Part shown: in pieces, positions 27,341 to 35,455 of the stretch
Numbering within the stretch: the first letter of the stretch is position 1
Layout: each line of letters begins with the position of its first letter
Assembly: GCF_029223545.1 (NCBI RefSeq)
Contig: NZ_CP097870.1
Coordinates: 310,001 to 374,000, forward strand
Source: Thauera sp. GDN1
GTDB lineage: Bacteria > Pseudomonadota > Gammaproteobacteria > Burkholderiales > Rhodocyclaceae
Reading direction: 5' to 3'
DNA: 64,000 nucleotides
Program-made: the position numbers and the translations under genes
Notes under the pieces: generated by a model
Told to the model about the DNA's origin: nothing
Databases searched by the model: none
The model's input: the letters and a program-made list of their open reading frames with translations, nothing else

Positions 27341-27694
27341 TCACCGCCCGCCTGCGGCGGCGACATGGATCGAGTACAGCCCCCATGGACACTGCGCAAA
27401 GCGCTCGGTGAGCGGTAGGGCCGCGAGTTCGGGAATGCGGTCCGCGTCGTGCACGGCCCACAGGGGGCCCACTCCGCCGAGCGGGAGCGGCGTGCCGTCG
27501 AGGTGGGTGGCGCCGAGTTCCACCGTTTAGCCGTCGAAGGCGAGGCCGTGCTTGCTCATGAGCTGGTCGAGCGCCGGGTCGAGCGCACCGCGGTTGGGGC
27601 GGGCGATGGCGCCGGATCGGGTGAACAGCGCGGGGCCGTCGGCGGGCAGCGCCGCCAGCGCACCGTACCAGCATGCCCCGCCGCCGGCAGCCCC
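27341..27694 (-). pseudogene. Remnant of a molybdopterin-binding oxidoreductase-like gene
   Basis: Directly after the ferric-reductase stop, the same frame continues with GPALFTRSGAIARPNRGALD, then LDQLMSKHGLAFDG, then a TAA at 27528-27530. It resumes in frame with VELGATHLDGTPLPLGGVGP, PELAALPLTERFAQCPWGLY and SIHV before a stop. The two pieces resemble the N- and C-terminal parts of small exported sulfite-oxidase-fold (molybdopterin-binding) proteins, but the middle, roughly 80-100 residues, is missing and there is no start codon or signal peptide. The simplest reading is a decayed gene with an internal deletion. The family assignment is from memory of the PLWAVxDADR...CPWGLY pattern. Confidence 0.5.
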
Positions 27695-29032
27695 TCAGCG
27701 CATCTCGAACGCCTCGCGCCGGAAGCTCAGCCGCCGTCCCCACAGCCGTGCGAGCCCGGCCTTGAGCTGGTCGCCGAGGCCGCGCGGGCCGCAGAACCAG
27801 ACTTCCGTGCGCTGGCCGTTCCCGCTCGTGGCGGCGAGGCTCTCCGGCGTCAGCGTGTCGCCGGCGGCGCGGTCGTGGATGTGCAGGCGCACGCTGGGCA
27901 GTTCGGCGCACAGGTTGTGAAGGCGGGCGACGAAGGGGTCGCTCGTGGCCCCGCGGGTGCTGTAGTGGAGCTCCACCGCAGGTGCCGCGTTCGGGTCGGC
28001 GCGCAGGGCGTCGAGCCACGCCAGGAAGGGGGTGACGCCGATGCCGCCGGCGATCCAGATCTGGCGCGCCTTGCGGTCCTGGCGGCCGAGCACGAAGCGG
28101 CCGTAGGGGCCTTCGACGGTGACCGCCTGGCCGACCGCGACGCGGCTGGCGAGCTGGCGGGTGTAGTCGCCCAGGGCCTTGATCTGGAAGGTGAGGCTGC
28201 GGTCGCCGTGGTCGGCGCTGGAGATGGTGAAGGGGTGCGAGCCCTCGAAGCGCTCGAAACCGACGAAGGCGAACTGCCCCGCCTCGTGTCCGCGCCAGGC
28301 GCCGTCCAGCCGGCACACGATCTCGGTGACGTCGGGGGCGGGGGAGGACACCGCGGTGACCACGCCCTTGACCTTGCGGTCGCGACCGATGCGGCCCGTC
28401 AGCGCGATGATCGAGGCCACGGTGCCCGCGCCCAGCAGCAGCGCGAGCAGCACGCCGACCGGTTGCGTCCAGTAGGCGGGCGGGGCCAGCACCGCGGCGT
28501 GGAAGGCGAGCACGAGGTAGAACACCGGCATCGCGCGGTGGAGGTGGCGCCAGAATTTGTACGGGAAGCGCTTCCACAGGCTGAGCACGACCATCGCCAG
28601 CACCAGGTAGATGGCGAACTCGCCGAGCTCCTCGCCGGCATCGCGCAGGGCCTCGTACAGGCCGCCGAATTCGTCGTGCTCCGGCTTTCCGGCCTTGCCG
28701 TACAGCGACTTGATGACGTCGTCCGACATCTCGATCAGCCAGTGCAGGGCCGCGAACACCGCGGCGAGGATGCCGGCCCATTTGTGCAGGCGGAAGATGC
28801 GGTCCATGCCGCCGAGCGGGCGCTCGAGCATGGTGGGGCGGGTGGCGAGCACCATCGCCAGCGACATCAGGCCGATGGCGAGCAGGCCGCTCAGATACAG
28901 GCCCTGTTCGCGGATCAGCCAGGGCAGCGAGGCCGGGCCGCCGTCGACAGCGGCGACGTTGAGCCCCCAGGCCGCGGCGATCAGGGCGATGAAGGCGGAC
29001 AGGGCGGGGAGAGTGGAGAGGGTGGGGATCAT
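27695..29032 (-). CDS. Ferric-reductase-like flavocytochrome
   Basis: A 445-residue membrane oxidoreductase. The first 230 residues form about six helices of a ferric-reductase-type b-haem domain, with histidines in RLHKWAGI, ALHWLIEM, FWRHLHRAM and LAFHAAVL as probable haem ligands. Residues 240-340 are an FAD-binding FR-type domain (HPFTISSA, VEGPYGRF). The C-terminus is an NAD(P)-binding lobe (WIAGGIGVTPFLAWLDAL, VWFCGPRGLGDQL). It should pass electrons from NAD(P)H across the membrane. PepSY genes flank it on both sides in the same orientation, and a molybdopterin-protein remnant follows it, which hints at a former periplasmic redox partner. Confidence 0.88.
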   Translation of the reverse strand: MIPTLSTLPALSAFIALIAAAWGLNVAAVDGGPASLPWLIREQGLYLSGLLAIGLMSLAMVLATRPTMLERPLGGMDRIFRLHKWAGILAAVFAALHWLIEMSDDVIKSLYGKAGKPEHDEFGGLYEALRDAGEELGEFAIYLVLAMVVLSLWKRFPYKFWRHLHRAMPVFYLVLAFHAAVLAPPAYWTQPVGVLLALLLGAGTVASIIALTGRIGRDRKVKGVVTAVSSPAPDVTEIVCRLDGAWRGHEAGQFAFVGFERFEGSHPFTISSADHGDRSLTFQIKALGDYTRQLASRVAVGQAVTVEGPYGRFVLGRQDRKARQIWIAGGIGVTPFLAWLDALRADPNAAPAVELHYSTRGATSDPFVARLHNLCAELPSVRLHIHDRAAGDTLTPESLAATSGNGQRTEVWFCGPRGLGDQLKAGLARLWGRRLSFRREAFEMR

Positions 29033-29058
29033 GGCGGCGGCTCCCGACGGCAGGCGTG

Positions 29059-29088
29059 AAAAGGGGGCGCCGGCGTTGCCGGCACCCC
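29059..29088 (-). terminator. Rho-independent terminator after PepSY gene (copy 2)
   Basis: On the minus strand GGGGTGCCGGC and GCCGGCGCCCC pair around a three-base loop and lead into a C then TTTT. It lies between PepSY copy 2 and the ferric-reductase gene, so the reductase is probably reached by read-through or its own promoter. It was duplicated with the gene. Confidence 0.8.
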
Positions 29089-29102
29089 GTCGTGGGCGCG
29101 GA

Positions 29103-29432
29103 TTACTTGCTGCGCTTGACTTCGGTCTTGAGGACGTCGGCGGTGACCGGATCGACATCCATTTTCACGCGCTGTCCTTGCGGGTCGGTGGCCTTGACCT
29201 CGTACTTGTCCTTGTCGCGCTCGACCTCGCGGAAGTCGGTGTAGCCGGCGGCTTCGAGCTTGCCCAGCACGTCCTTGATGCTCAGCCAGTTGGACTGGGC
29301 GGCGGGGGCGGTCGCGGTGGCCGGGGTGGCAGCGGGGGCCGTGCTCTGTGCGAACGCGGGGGCGATGGCGGCGCCGGCGCCGATGAGTCCGCCGCTGAGG
29401 GCCAGGGTGGCGATGAGGGTGGTGGCACGCAT
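29103..29432 (-). CDS. PepSY-domain periplasmic protein, copy 2
   Basis: A 109-residue paralogue of the protein at 26.7 kb. The signal peptide is nearly identical (MRATTLIATLALSGGLIGAG), and a slightly longer Ala/Thr/Pro linker (STAPAATPATATAPAAQ) leads to the PepSY-like domain (WLSIKDVLGKLEAAGYTDFR, then KYEVKATDPQGQRVKMDVDP). Most differences are in the linker; the domain changes are conservative. Promoter repeats and terminator are duplicated as well, which points to a recent segmental duplication of about 0.5 kb. Confidence 0.88.
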   Translation of the reverse strand: MRATTLIATLALSGGLIGAGAAIAPAFAQSTAPAATPATATAPAAQSNWLSIKDVLGKLEAAGYTDFREVERDKDKYEVKATDPQGQRVKMDVDPVTADVLKTEVKRSK

Positions 29433-29498
29433 GATGGCATCTCCGTTGTTGGGTGAGCGGTCCTGTTTCGACCGTGATGCCATCTTGCGCGCCGCTCC

Positions 29499-29536
29499 CT
29501 GAATCGATGCTGAAGGCGGTGTTCACCTTCCGTTCA
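29499..29536. promoter_or_regulatory. 11-bp-spaced direct repeats upstream of PepSY copy 2
   Basis: CTGAA at 29499 and 29510, and GTTCA at 29521 and 29532, reproduce exactly the spacing of the array before copy 1. This suggests the same OmpR-type regulator controls both. Confidence 0.5.
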
Positions 29537-29595
29537 TCTCGCCCTGACGGTGAGCGGGTGGATCCTGCCCGCTGTCGTCGCTCCTGCCGGACGGG

Positions 29596-30471
29596 CTACC
29601 CGGTCACGCGGCGGTAGCGCGCCAGGCGCACGTCCACCGTCATCGTCAGCGCGCTCAGCGCCGCAGCCCGTGCGCGGCCTTCGGCGCTGGCGCGGTAGAG
29701 GTGGGGCGTCATCGCCAGCAGGTCGGCGATCTGCGCGGCGCCGTCGACGTGGATGCGGAAGCACAGCGACGCGCTGCCCAGGTGAACGAAGCCCGCCGGC
29801 GCCACGCGCTCGGCGGGGCGCTCGGGTTTGAGTACCGGGTAGATGATCTCGCGCAGCTCGCGCAGATGGTCGGGGCCGGCATCGACCTGCAGCAGCTCGC
29901 CGCCGGGGCGCAGCACGCGGGCGAACTCGGGGTAGACGGGAAAGCCGAACATGCACAGCACGCGGTCGAGGGTGGCGGGCAATACCGGCAGGCCGGCGTT
30001 GCTGCCGACGACCCAGGCGGCGTGCGCGTCCTTGCGCCCGCGCGAGTCCTGCAGATCCCGTTTCGCCGCTGCCTGCACCGCCCATTTCGAGATGTCGAGG
30101 CCGAGCAGTGCGAGCGGGGTCGCCGCACCGGCCGTGGCGGCGAGCTGGCGCAGGTAGTAGCCCTCGCCGCAGCCGGCATCGAGGCAGGCGAGCGCCCGGC
30201 CGGCGGGCGCGCCGTCGAGCACTGTGGCCGCGACCGCGTCGGCGATCGGCCGGTAATGCCCGGCCTCGAGGAAGCGGCGGCGCGCGGCGACCATCTCCTT
30301 GCTGTCGCCCGGATCGCGCGAGCGCTTGTTCTGCACCGGCAGCAGGTTCGCATAGCCCTGGGCGGCGACGTCGAAGCAATGGCCGCCGGTACAGCGCCAG
30401 CTCGCGCCGTCGCGCTGCAGCGGCGCGCCGTCGAGCGGGCAGGCCAGGGCGGTGAAGGGCGTGGCGCTCAC
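29596..30471 (-). CDS. rlmA: 23S rRNA (guanine-N1)-methyltransferase, RlmA type
   Basis: A 291-residue SAM-dependent methyltransferase. It begins with the RlmA zinc finger (CPLDGAPL and CTGGHCFD, residues 10-32), followed by the conserved FDVAAQGYANLLPVQ and SKEMVAARRRFLEAGHYRPI. The Rossmann core has ACLDAGCGEGYYLRQLA as the SAM motif, GLDISKWAVQAA, and LCMFGFPVYPEFARVLRPGG. It is expected to modify G745 of 23S rRNA. The GTG start overlaps the TGA of the cupin gene (GTGA), indicating coupling. Confidence 0.88.
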   Translation of the reverse strand: MSATPFTALACPLDGAPLQRDGASWRCTGGHCFDVAAQGYANLLPVQNKRSRDPGDSKEMVAARRRFLEAGHYRPIADAVAATVLDGAPAGRALACLDAGCGEGYYLRQLAATAGAATPLALLGLDISKWAVQAAAKRDLQDSRGRKDAHAAWVVGSNAGLPVLPATLDRVLCMFGFPVYPEFARVLRPGGELLQVDAGPDHLRELREIIYPVLKPERPAERVAPAGFVHLGSASLCFRIHVDGAAQIADLLAMTPHLYRASAEGRARAAALSALTMTVDVRLARYRRVTG

Positions 30472-30824
30472 TGGGCGGCGTCGGCCGGGCTGCGCAGCAT
30501 CACCAGCAGCATCTTGAAGGGCTCGGTGGGGGTGATGGCGTGCGCCACGTTGGCCGGCATCAGCAGGGTGTCGCCCGCGCCCAGGCCGTGGTGCTCGCCG
30601 CCGAGCAGCACCTCGGCGCGGCCCTCGACCCCGATCACCAGCGCATCGAAGGGCGCGGTGTGTTCGCTCAGCCCCTCGCCGGCGTCGAAGGCGAACAGGG
30701 TCACGCTGCCGGCGGCGTTCTTCACCAGCATGCGGCTGACGATGGCCTTGTCCTGGAACTGCAGCATCTGCGCGAGGTTCTCGACGCGCGGCGGGGCGTC
30801 GGTCAGGCGGTTTCCGGTGCTCAT
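30468..30824 (-). CDS. Cupin-domain protein
   Basis: A 118-residue single-domain cupin. Motif 1 is FDAGEGLSEHTAPFDALVIG, with a His at the usual metal position, and motif 2 is LLMPANVAHAI. Small cupins of this kind bind metal and may be sensors, isomerases or quercetinase-like enzymes; the substrate is unknown. AAGGAGG lies six bases before the ATG. It is translationally coupled to rlmA, but a functional link is not evident. Confidence 0.85.
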   Translation of the reverse strand: MSTGNRLTDAPPRVENLAQMLQFQDKAIVSRMLVKNAAGSVTLFAFDAGEGLSEHTAPFDALVIGVEGRAEVLLGGEHHGLGAGDTLLMPANVAHAITPTEPFKMLLVMLRSPADAAQ

Positions 30825-30969
30825 GGGGGCCTCCTTGGGGCGGTGAGTGGGGGCAAGCGAATGGCAAATGCGTGGCAGATGCGCGGCGGGAGAATCGTCA
30901 TCATCATTGCCCGCTTCACCGCCTCTGTCCATGATGCGGGGCAAGGGCGTGAAGCGGAGGAGCGGACTC

Positions 30970-32616
30970 ATGCGGAAGGAAGCGGGTGGCGAGGACGAAC
31001 TGGTGCGGCAGCTGTTGCAGCCGGGCGTGCTGCCGGATTCGGCGGACGGCGTGGAGCTGGTCGAGACGCACATCTCCTGGGTGCTGCTCGCCGGCCAGCA
31101 TGCATGGAAGCTGAAGAAGCCGCTCGATCTCGGTTTCCTCGATTTCAGCACCGTGGAGCGCCGCCGCGAGGCCTGCGAGGCGGAACTGCGGCTCAACCGG
31201 CGCACCGCGCCGATGCTGTACGAGGCGGTGGTGCCGGTGTGGCGCAGCGCGCAGGGCGTGCGGGTGGGCGGGCCGGATGCGGCCGCCGACGCGGCCCCGC
31301 AGGCGGCGCCGCGCGACTACCTCGTGCGCATGCGCCGCTTCGAGCAGTCGGCGCTGTTCTCCGTCATGCTCGAGGCCGGCCGGCTCGAGCCGGCGCTGTT
31401 CGACCGCCTCGCCCGCCATGTGGCGGATTTCCATGCCGCCGCGGCGGTGGCGCAGCCGGGGCAGGGGTTCGGCGATGCGGCGGCGGTGCACGCTCCGGTG
31501 CGGCAGAACTTCGTGCAGCTGCGCGAGTTGCTGTCGGCGGCGCGCCTCGACGCGCCGGTCCTGCTCGCCGAGCTCGAACGCGTCGAGTCCTGGGCCGAGG
31601 CGCAGTTCGCCGCACTGGCGCCGGTGTTCGACGCGCGCCTGGCGGAGGGTAGGGTGCGCGAGTGCCACGGCGACCTCCACCTGGGCAACCTGATCGTGCT
31701 CGACGGCGAGCCGCGGCTGTTCGACGGCATCGAGTTCAGCGCCGAGCTGCGGTGGGCCGACGTGATCGCCGACATCGCCTTCCTGGTCATGGACCTGCAG
31801 GCGCGCGGCCGGCCGGGCCTGGGCTGGCGCTTCCTCAACGCCTGGCTGGAGCGCAGCGGCGATTACGCCGGGTTGCGCGTGCTGCCCTGGTACCTGAGCT
31901 ACCGCGCGATGGTGCGTGCCAAGATCGCCGCCATCCGCGCCGCGCAGGTGGCGGGCGAGGCGCGCGCGGAGAGTCTGGCCGAATGCGCGCGCTATCTCGC
32001 GCTCGCCGCGGCACCGGCACGGACGCCCGCGCCGGCGCTGCTGATCGCCAGCGGGGTGTCGGGCGCGGGCAAGACGAGCCAGTCGCTGCCGCTGCTGGAA
32101 CGGTGCGGGGTGATCCGCGTACGCGCCGACGTCGAGCGCAAGCGCCTGTTCGGCCTCGACGCCGAGGCGGCGAGCGGCTCGGCGCTCGGCGGCGGCTTGT
32201 ACACCGCAGCGGCCGGCGCGCGCACCTACGACCGGCTGGCCGACCGCGCGCGCGCCGTGGTCGGGGCGGGCTATCCGGTGCTGGTCGATGCGACCTTCCT
32301 CAGGCGGGCCCAGCGCCGGGTGTTCGCCGACCTCGCCGCCGCGCTCGGCGTGCCCTTCGCGATCCTCGCCTTCGATGCGCCGGTGGCGGTGCTGCGGGCG
32401 CGCGTGCGCAGCCGCCTCGCCGCCGGTGGCGACGCCTCCGAGGCCGACGAGGCGGTGCTCGCGACGCAACTTCGCACGCGCGAAGCGTTCGAAACCGAGG
32501 AACTCGCGCGCCTGCTGCCGATCGATACCCGCTCGGCGCCGGACTGGCGCGGCCTGTTGCCGGCGCTCGCCCGCCTGTGGCCGGGCGCGCTGCCCGCGGA
32601 CGCGGCGGCCCCTTAG
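30970..32616 (+). CDS. Two-domain phosphotransferase-like / P-loop kinase protein
   Basis: The 548-residue protein fuses an APH-like kinase domain (residues 1-330) to a P-loop ATPase domain (350-548). In the first, RECHGDLHLGNLIVLDGEP carries the H-x-D-x-x-x-x-N catalytic loop and LFDGIEF the metal-binding D. In the second, IASGVSGAGKTSQS is Walker A, and the spacing resembles gluconate or adenylylsulfate-kinase-like enzymes. Annotated relatives are called bifunctional aminoglycoside phosphotransferase/ATP-binding proteins, but antibiotic resistance is not implied. GGAGGAG seven bases upstream fixes the ATG at 30970. Confidence 0.85.
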   Translation: MRKEAGGEDELVRQLLQPGVLPDSADGVELVETHISWVLLAGQHAWKLKKPLDLGFLDFSTVERRREACEAELRLNRRTAPMLYEAVVPVWRSAQGVRVGGPDAAADAAPQAAPRDYLVRMRRFEQSALFSVMLEAGRLEPALFDRLARHVADFHAAAAVAQPGQGFGDAAAVHAPVRQNFVQLRELLSAARLDAPVLLAELERVESWAEAQFAALAPVFDARLAEGRVRECHGDLHLGNLIVLDGEPRLFDGIEFSAELRWADVIADIAFLVMDLQARGRPGLGWRFLNAWLERSGDYAGLRVLPWYLSYRAMVRAKIAAIRAAQVAGEARAESLAECARYLALAAAPARTPAPALLIASGVSGAGKTSQSLPLLERCGVIRVRADVERKRLFGLDAEAASGSALGGGLYTAAAGARTYDRLADRARAVVGAGYPVLVDATFLRRAQRRVFADLAAALGVPFAILAFDAPVAVLRARVRSRLAAGGDASEADEAVLATQLRTREAFETEELARLLPIDTRSAPDWRGLLPALARLWPGALPADAAAP

Positions 32617-32712
32617 CCGGCTGGGCCGATGCGCCGCCGGACCGCATGCGCGCGCCGGCGTCCCGGAGCAGCCGGCCCGGCAGCCGAAGGAATACCAGAC
32701 ACTCAGGACCCG

Positions 32713-33813
32713 ATGGATACACTGACCCATGCCCTCTCGGGCGCCCTCGTCGGCCGCGTGCTCGCCGGACGTCGCACCTCGGCCGCTATGCCCGGGGCCG
32801 CGTCCGCACACGGCCCGCAGCCCCCGGTATGGCAGATGGTGGTCGCCGGCACCGTGGCGGCGACCTTCCCCGACCTCGACTTCGTGCTCGGCTGGATCTC
32901 CGAGCTCACCTACCTGCGCGGGCATCGCGGCGTGACCCACTCGCTGCTCCTGCTCCCGCTGTGGGGGCTGATGCTCGCCTGGCTGCTGGCGCGCTTCTGG
33001 CGGCGCGGGGGCCGGCCGGGCGCGGGCTGGCGCAGCTTCTACCTCGTGGTGTGCAGCGCACTTTTCGTGCACATCCTCGGCGACCTGATCACCCAGTTCG
33101 GCACCATGATCCTCGCGCCCTTGTCCGACCGCCGCTTCGGCTGGGGCACGACCTTCATCATCGACCTGCCCTTCACCGGCATCATCCTCGCCGGCCTGCT
33201 GGCGAGCGCGCTGTGGCGCGGCAGCCGGGTGCCGGCGGCGAGCGCGCTGGTGCTGCTCGCCGCCTGGGTGGGCGTGCAGGCGACGGGCCGCGCCGAGGCG
33301 ATCGACGCCGCGCGCGCCTACGCCGCGGCCAAGGGCATCGCCGTGGTCGAGGTCGACGCCGCGCCGCGGCCGGCCTCGCCCTTCAACTGGACCGCGATCG
33401 TGTTCGACGGCGAACGCTACCACTACGCCCACCTCAACACCCGGCGCAGCGAACCGCTGGTGGCCACCGACGACGACAACTTCATCCGCCGCTTCTCCGC
33501 GCCCTACCTGCCGGTGGCGATGGCGCAGTGGGAGGTGCGCGAGCGCTTCGGCAACGGCAGCACGCGCGCGCTCGCCGAGCAGGTGTGGAACGCCGAGGAC
33601 TTCGCCTTCTACCGCTGGTTCGCGATGTTCCCGGTGCTCGACCATGCGGGCGAGGAGGGCGACGGCCAGCTGTGCGCCAGCTTCAAGGACCTGCGCTTCC
33701 TCACCCCGGGGCGCGACCGCCAACCCTTCATCTACGGCCTGTGCAACGCCGCCGACGGCTGGCGCCTGTTCGAACGTGAGGCCGGCGGCCTGCGCTGGAT
33801 CGATCCGCGATGA
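32713..33813 (+). CDS. DUF457/YdjM-type membrane metal-dependent hydrolase
   Basis: A 366-residue inner-membrane protein. The N-terminus MDTLTHALSGALVGR and the motifs FPDLDFVLG, LRGHRGVTHSLLLLP and HILGDLITQFG supply the conserved His and Asp residues of the YdjM/DUF457 family. Four or five hydrophobic helices fill the first 200 residues, and a soluble C-terminal half (ATDDDNFIRRFSAPYLPVAM) follows. Function is poorly known (LexA-regulated YdjM in E. coli). The stop codon overlaps the next gene by four bases. Confidence 0.85.
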   Translation: MDTLTHALSGALVGRVLAGRRTSAAMPGAASAHGPQPPVWQMVVAGTVAATFPDLDFVLGWISELTYLRGHRGVTHSLLLLPLWGLMLAWLLARFWRRGGRPGAGWRSFYLVVCSALFVHILGDLITQFGTMILAPLSDRRFGWGTTFIIDLPFTGIILAGLLASALWRGSRVPAASALVLLAAWVGVQATGRAEAIDAARAYAAAKGIAVVEVDAAPRPASPFNWTAIVFDGERYHYAHLNTRRSEPLVATDDDNFIRRFSAPYLPVAMAQWEVRERFGNGSTRALAEQVWNAEDFAFYRWFAMFPVLDHAGEEGDGQLCASFKDLRFLTPGRDRQPFIYGLCNAADGWRLFEREAGGLRWIDPR

Positions 33814-34457
33814 CGAAATTGAAAGACGAGGCCGACAACCCCGGCCCCGGACCTGCGCTGCAGCCGGAAACGGACGTGGCCGGCACGCACCCCGTGGGAG
33901 CGGGCTTGCCCGCGAATGGCTCTGCCGAAGAAGCCGGGCCGCCCCGCAAGCCGCCGCGCTGGCGGCGCTGGGCGGTCGAGATCGGCATCTTCGTCGCCGT
34001 CTTCTTCGCCATCCAGGCCTGGATGGCGCGCGACGTGCCGGCCGGCCCTGCACCGGATTTCGCCACCGTCGCCGCCGACGGCCGCGCACTCAGCCTCGCC
34101 GAGTGGCGCGCCGCCCATCCGGGTCGGGCGGTGGGCGTGTATTTCTGGGCCGAGTGGTGCCCGATCTGCACCGCGCAGCAGGGCACGATCGACGGCGTGC
34201 AGGCCGACTACCCGGTGCTCACCGTCGCCATGCAGTCGGGCGACGCGCCGGCGGTGTCAGATGTGCTCGCCGGGCGCGGCCTTGCCTGGACCACCGCGAT
34301 CGACGCCGACGGCCGCATCGCCCAGGCTTACGGGCTGCGCGGCGTGCCCGCCTTCGTCGTGCTCGACCCGGCGGGGGCGATCCGCTCGGTATCGCTGGGC
34401 TACACCACCGGCTGGGGGCTGCGCGCGCGCCTGTGGTGGGCGGGCGTGAGCGGCTGA
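33810..34457 (+). CDS. Membrane-anchored thioredoxin-like protein (ScsD/TlpA type)
   Basis: The 215-residue protein has a cytoplasmic N-terminus of about 50 residues, one signal-anchor helix (WAVEIGIFVAVFFAIQAWMA) and a periplasmic thioredoxin fold with active site WAEWCPICTAQQ. The cis-proline is in RGVPAFVVLD. It resembles ScsD or TlpA-type disulfide oxidoreductases. Residues 29-36 (VGAGLPAN) are encoded by a REP repeat inserted in frame, making the cytoplasmic tail unusually long and Pro/Gly-rich. ATG overlaps the preceding stop (ATGA). Confidence 0.88.
   Translation: MTKLKDEADNPGPGPALQPETDVAGTHPVGAGLPANGSAEEAGPPRKPPRWRRWAVEIGIFVAVFFAIQAWMARDVPAGPAPDFATVAADGRALSLAEWRAAHPGRAVGVYFWAEWCPICTAQQGTIDGVQADYPVLTVAMQSGDAPAVSDVLAGRGLAWTTAIDADGRIAQAYGLRGVPAFVVLDPAGAIRSVSLGYTTGWGLRARLWWAGVSG
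33894..33919 (-). repeat. REP-type repeat inside thioredoxin-like gene
   Basis: GTGGGAGCGGGCTTGCCCGC followed by GAATGG is the REP repeat in the opposite orientation to the sbcC copy. It is in frame and encodes VGAGLPAN in the N-terminal cytoplasmic tail, before the membrane anchor. Confidence 0.85.
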
Positions 34458-34467
34458 GGAGGACGAC

Positions 34468-35373
34468 ATGGGGGCGCCCAGACTGATCACCGCCTTCACC
34501 GCCGGTGCGGCCACGCTCGCCGGAGGGCGGGCGCTGGTGCATTGGGGGATCCGCAAGGGCCTGGCGGCGCCGCGGGTGGCGCATCACACCGATCCGGGCG
34601 CGCTCGGGCTGGGTTTCGACACGGTGCGCATCGCCACCGCCAACGGCAGGACGCTGCACGCGTGGTTCATCCCCGCGCCGGACGCCGCTGCAGTGGCCGC
34701 GCCGGCGGTGCTCGTGGTGCACGGCTGGGGCGGCAATGCGGCGCTGATGCTGCCGCTCGCACGTCCGCTGCACGATGCCGGCTTCGCCACCCTGTTCGTC
34801 GATGCGCGCTGCCACGGCGCCAGCGACGACGACAGCTTCGCCTCCCTGCCGCGCTTCGCCGAGGACGCCGAGCACGCCTTCGCCTGGCTCGCCACCCGTG
34901 CCGGCGTCGACCCGGCGCGCATCGCCCTGCTCGGCCATTCGGTGGGGGCGGGCGCGGTGCTGCTGGCCGCCGCGCGCACGCCGCGGGTCGCGGCGGTGGT
35001 CAGCGTCGCGGCCTTCTCGCATCCGGCGGCCATGATGCGGCGCTGGCTGGCGGCCAGGCGCATCCCGGAGAAGCCGCTCGGCCGCTACATCCTCGGCTAC
35101 GTCGAGAAGACCATCGGTCACCGCTTCGACGACATCGCGCCGGTCGCCACGATCGCGCGTATCCGCCGCCCGGTGCTGCTGGTGCACGGCGAGGATGACG
35201 AGGTGGTGCCGATCGACGAGGCGCGGCAGATCTTCGCCGCGCGCGGCGACACGCCGGTCGAGCTGATGACCGTGTCCGGGGACCACGAATCCTTCGCCGA
35301 GCTCGAGCATCACATGGGGCGCCTGGTGGAATTCTTGGACCGTGCGCTGGCCGCGGGACGCCCGGGTTTGTAG
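34468..35373 (+). CDS. Alpha/beta hydrolase
   Basis: A 301-residue serine hydrolase of unknown substrate. The oxyanion segment VVHGWGGNAA comes first, then the nucleophile elbow GHSVGAG, the acidic residue in HGEDDEVVP, and the catalytic His in SGDHESFAEL. A short hydrophobic N-terminus (ITAFTAGAATLAGGRALV) may anchor it to the membrane. It follows the thioredoxin-like gene by 10 bases and precedes the TRAP operon by 82. Its last codons and that gap must contain the TRAP promoter. Confidence 0.88.
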   Translation: MGAPRLITAFTAGAATLAGGRALVHWGIRKGLAAPRVAHHTDPGALGLGFDTVRIATANGRTLHAWFIPAPDAAAVAAPAVLVVHGWGGNAALMLPLARPLHDAGFATLFVDARCHGASDDDSFASLPRFAEDAEHAFAWLATRAGVDPARIALLGHSVGAGAVLLAAARTPRVAAVVSVAAFSHPAAMMRRWLAARRIPEKPLGRYILGYVEKTIGHRFDDIAPVATIARIRRPVLLVHGEDDEVVPIDEARQIFAARGDTPVELMTVSGDHESFAELEHHMGRLVEFLDRALAAGRPGL

Positions 35374-35455
35374 AATCGATCCTCCTTCCCACCCTCCGGG
35401 GCCCGAGCCGCGTGCACCGGGACCGGAACGACAAGCACAACACGGAGACCGCCTC

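Noticed and set aside
30970..32616. Calling the APH-like protein an aminoglycoside-resistance gene
   Set aside because: The fusion with a P-loop kinase domain and chromosomal housekeeping context argue against it; only the fold is supported.
30916..34089. A minus-strand open frame of about 1050 codons
   Set aside because: It lies antisense to three well-supported genes (kinase-like, DUF457, thioredoxin-like) and is low-complexity Arg/Ala/Gly sequence.
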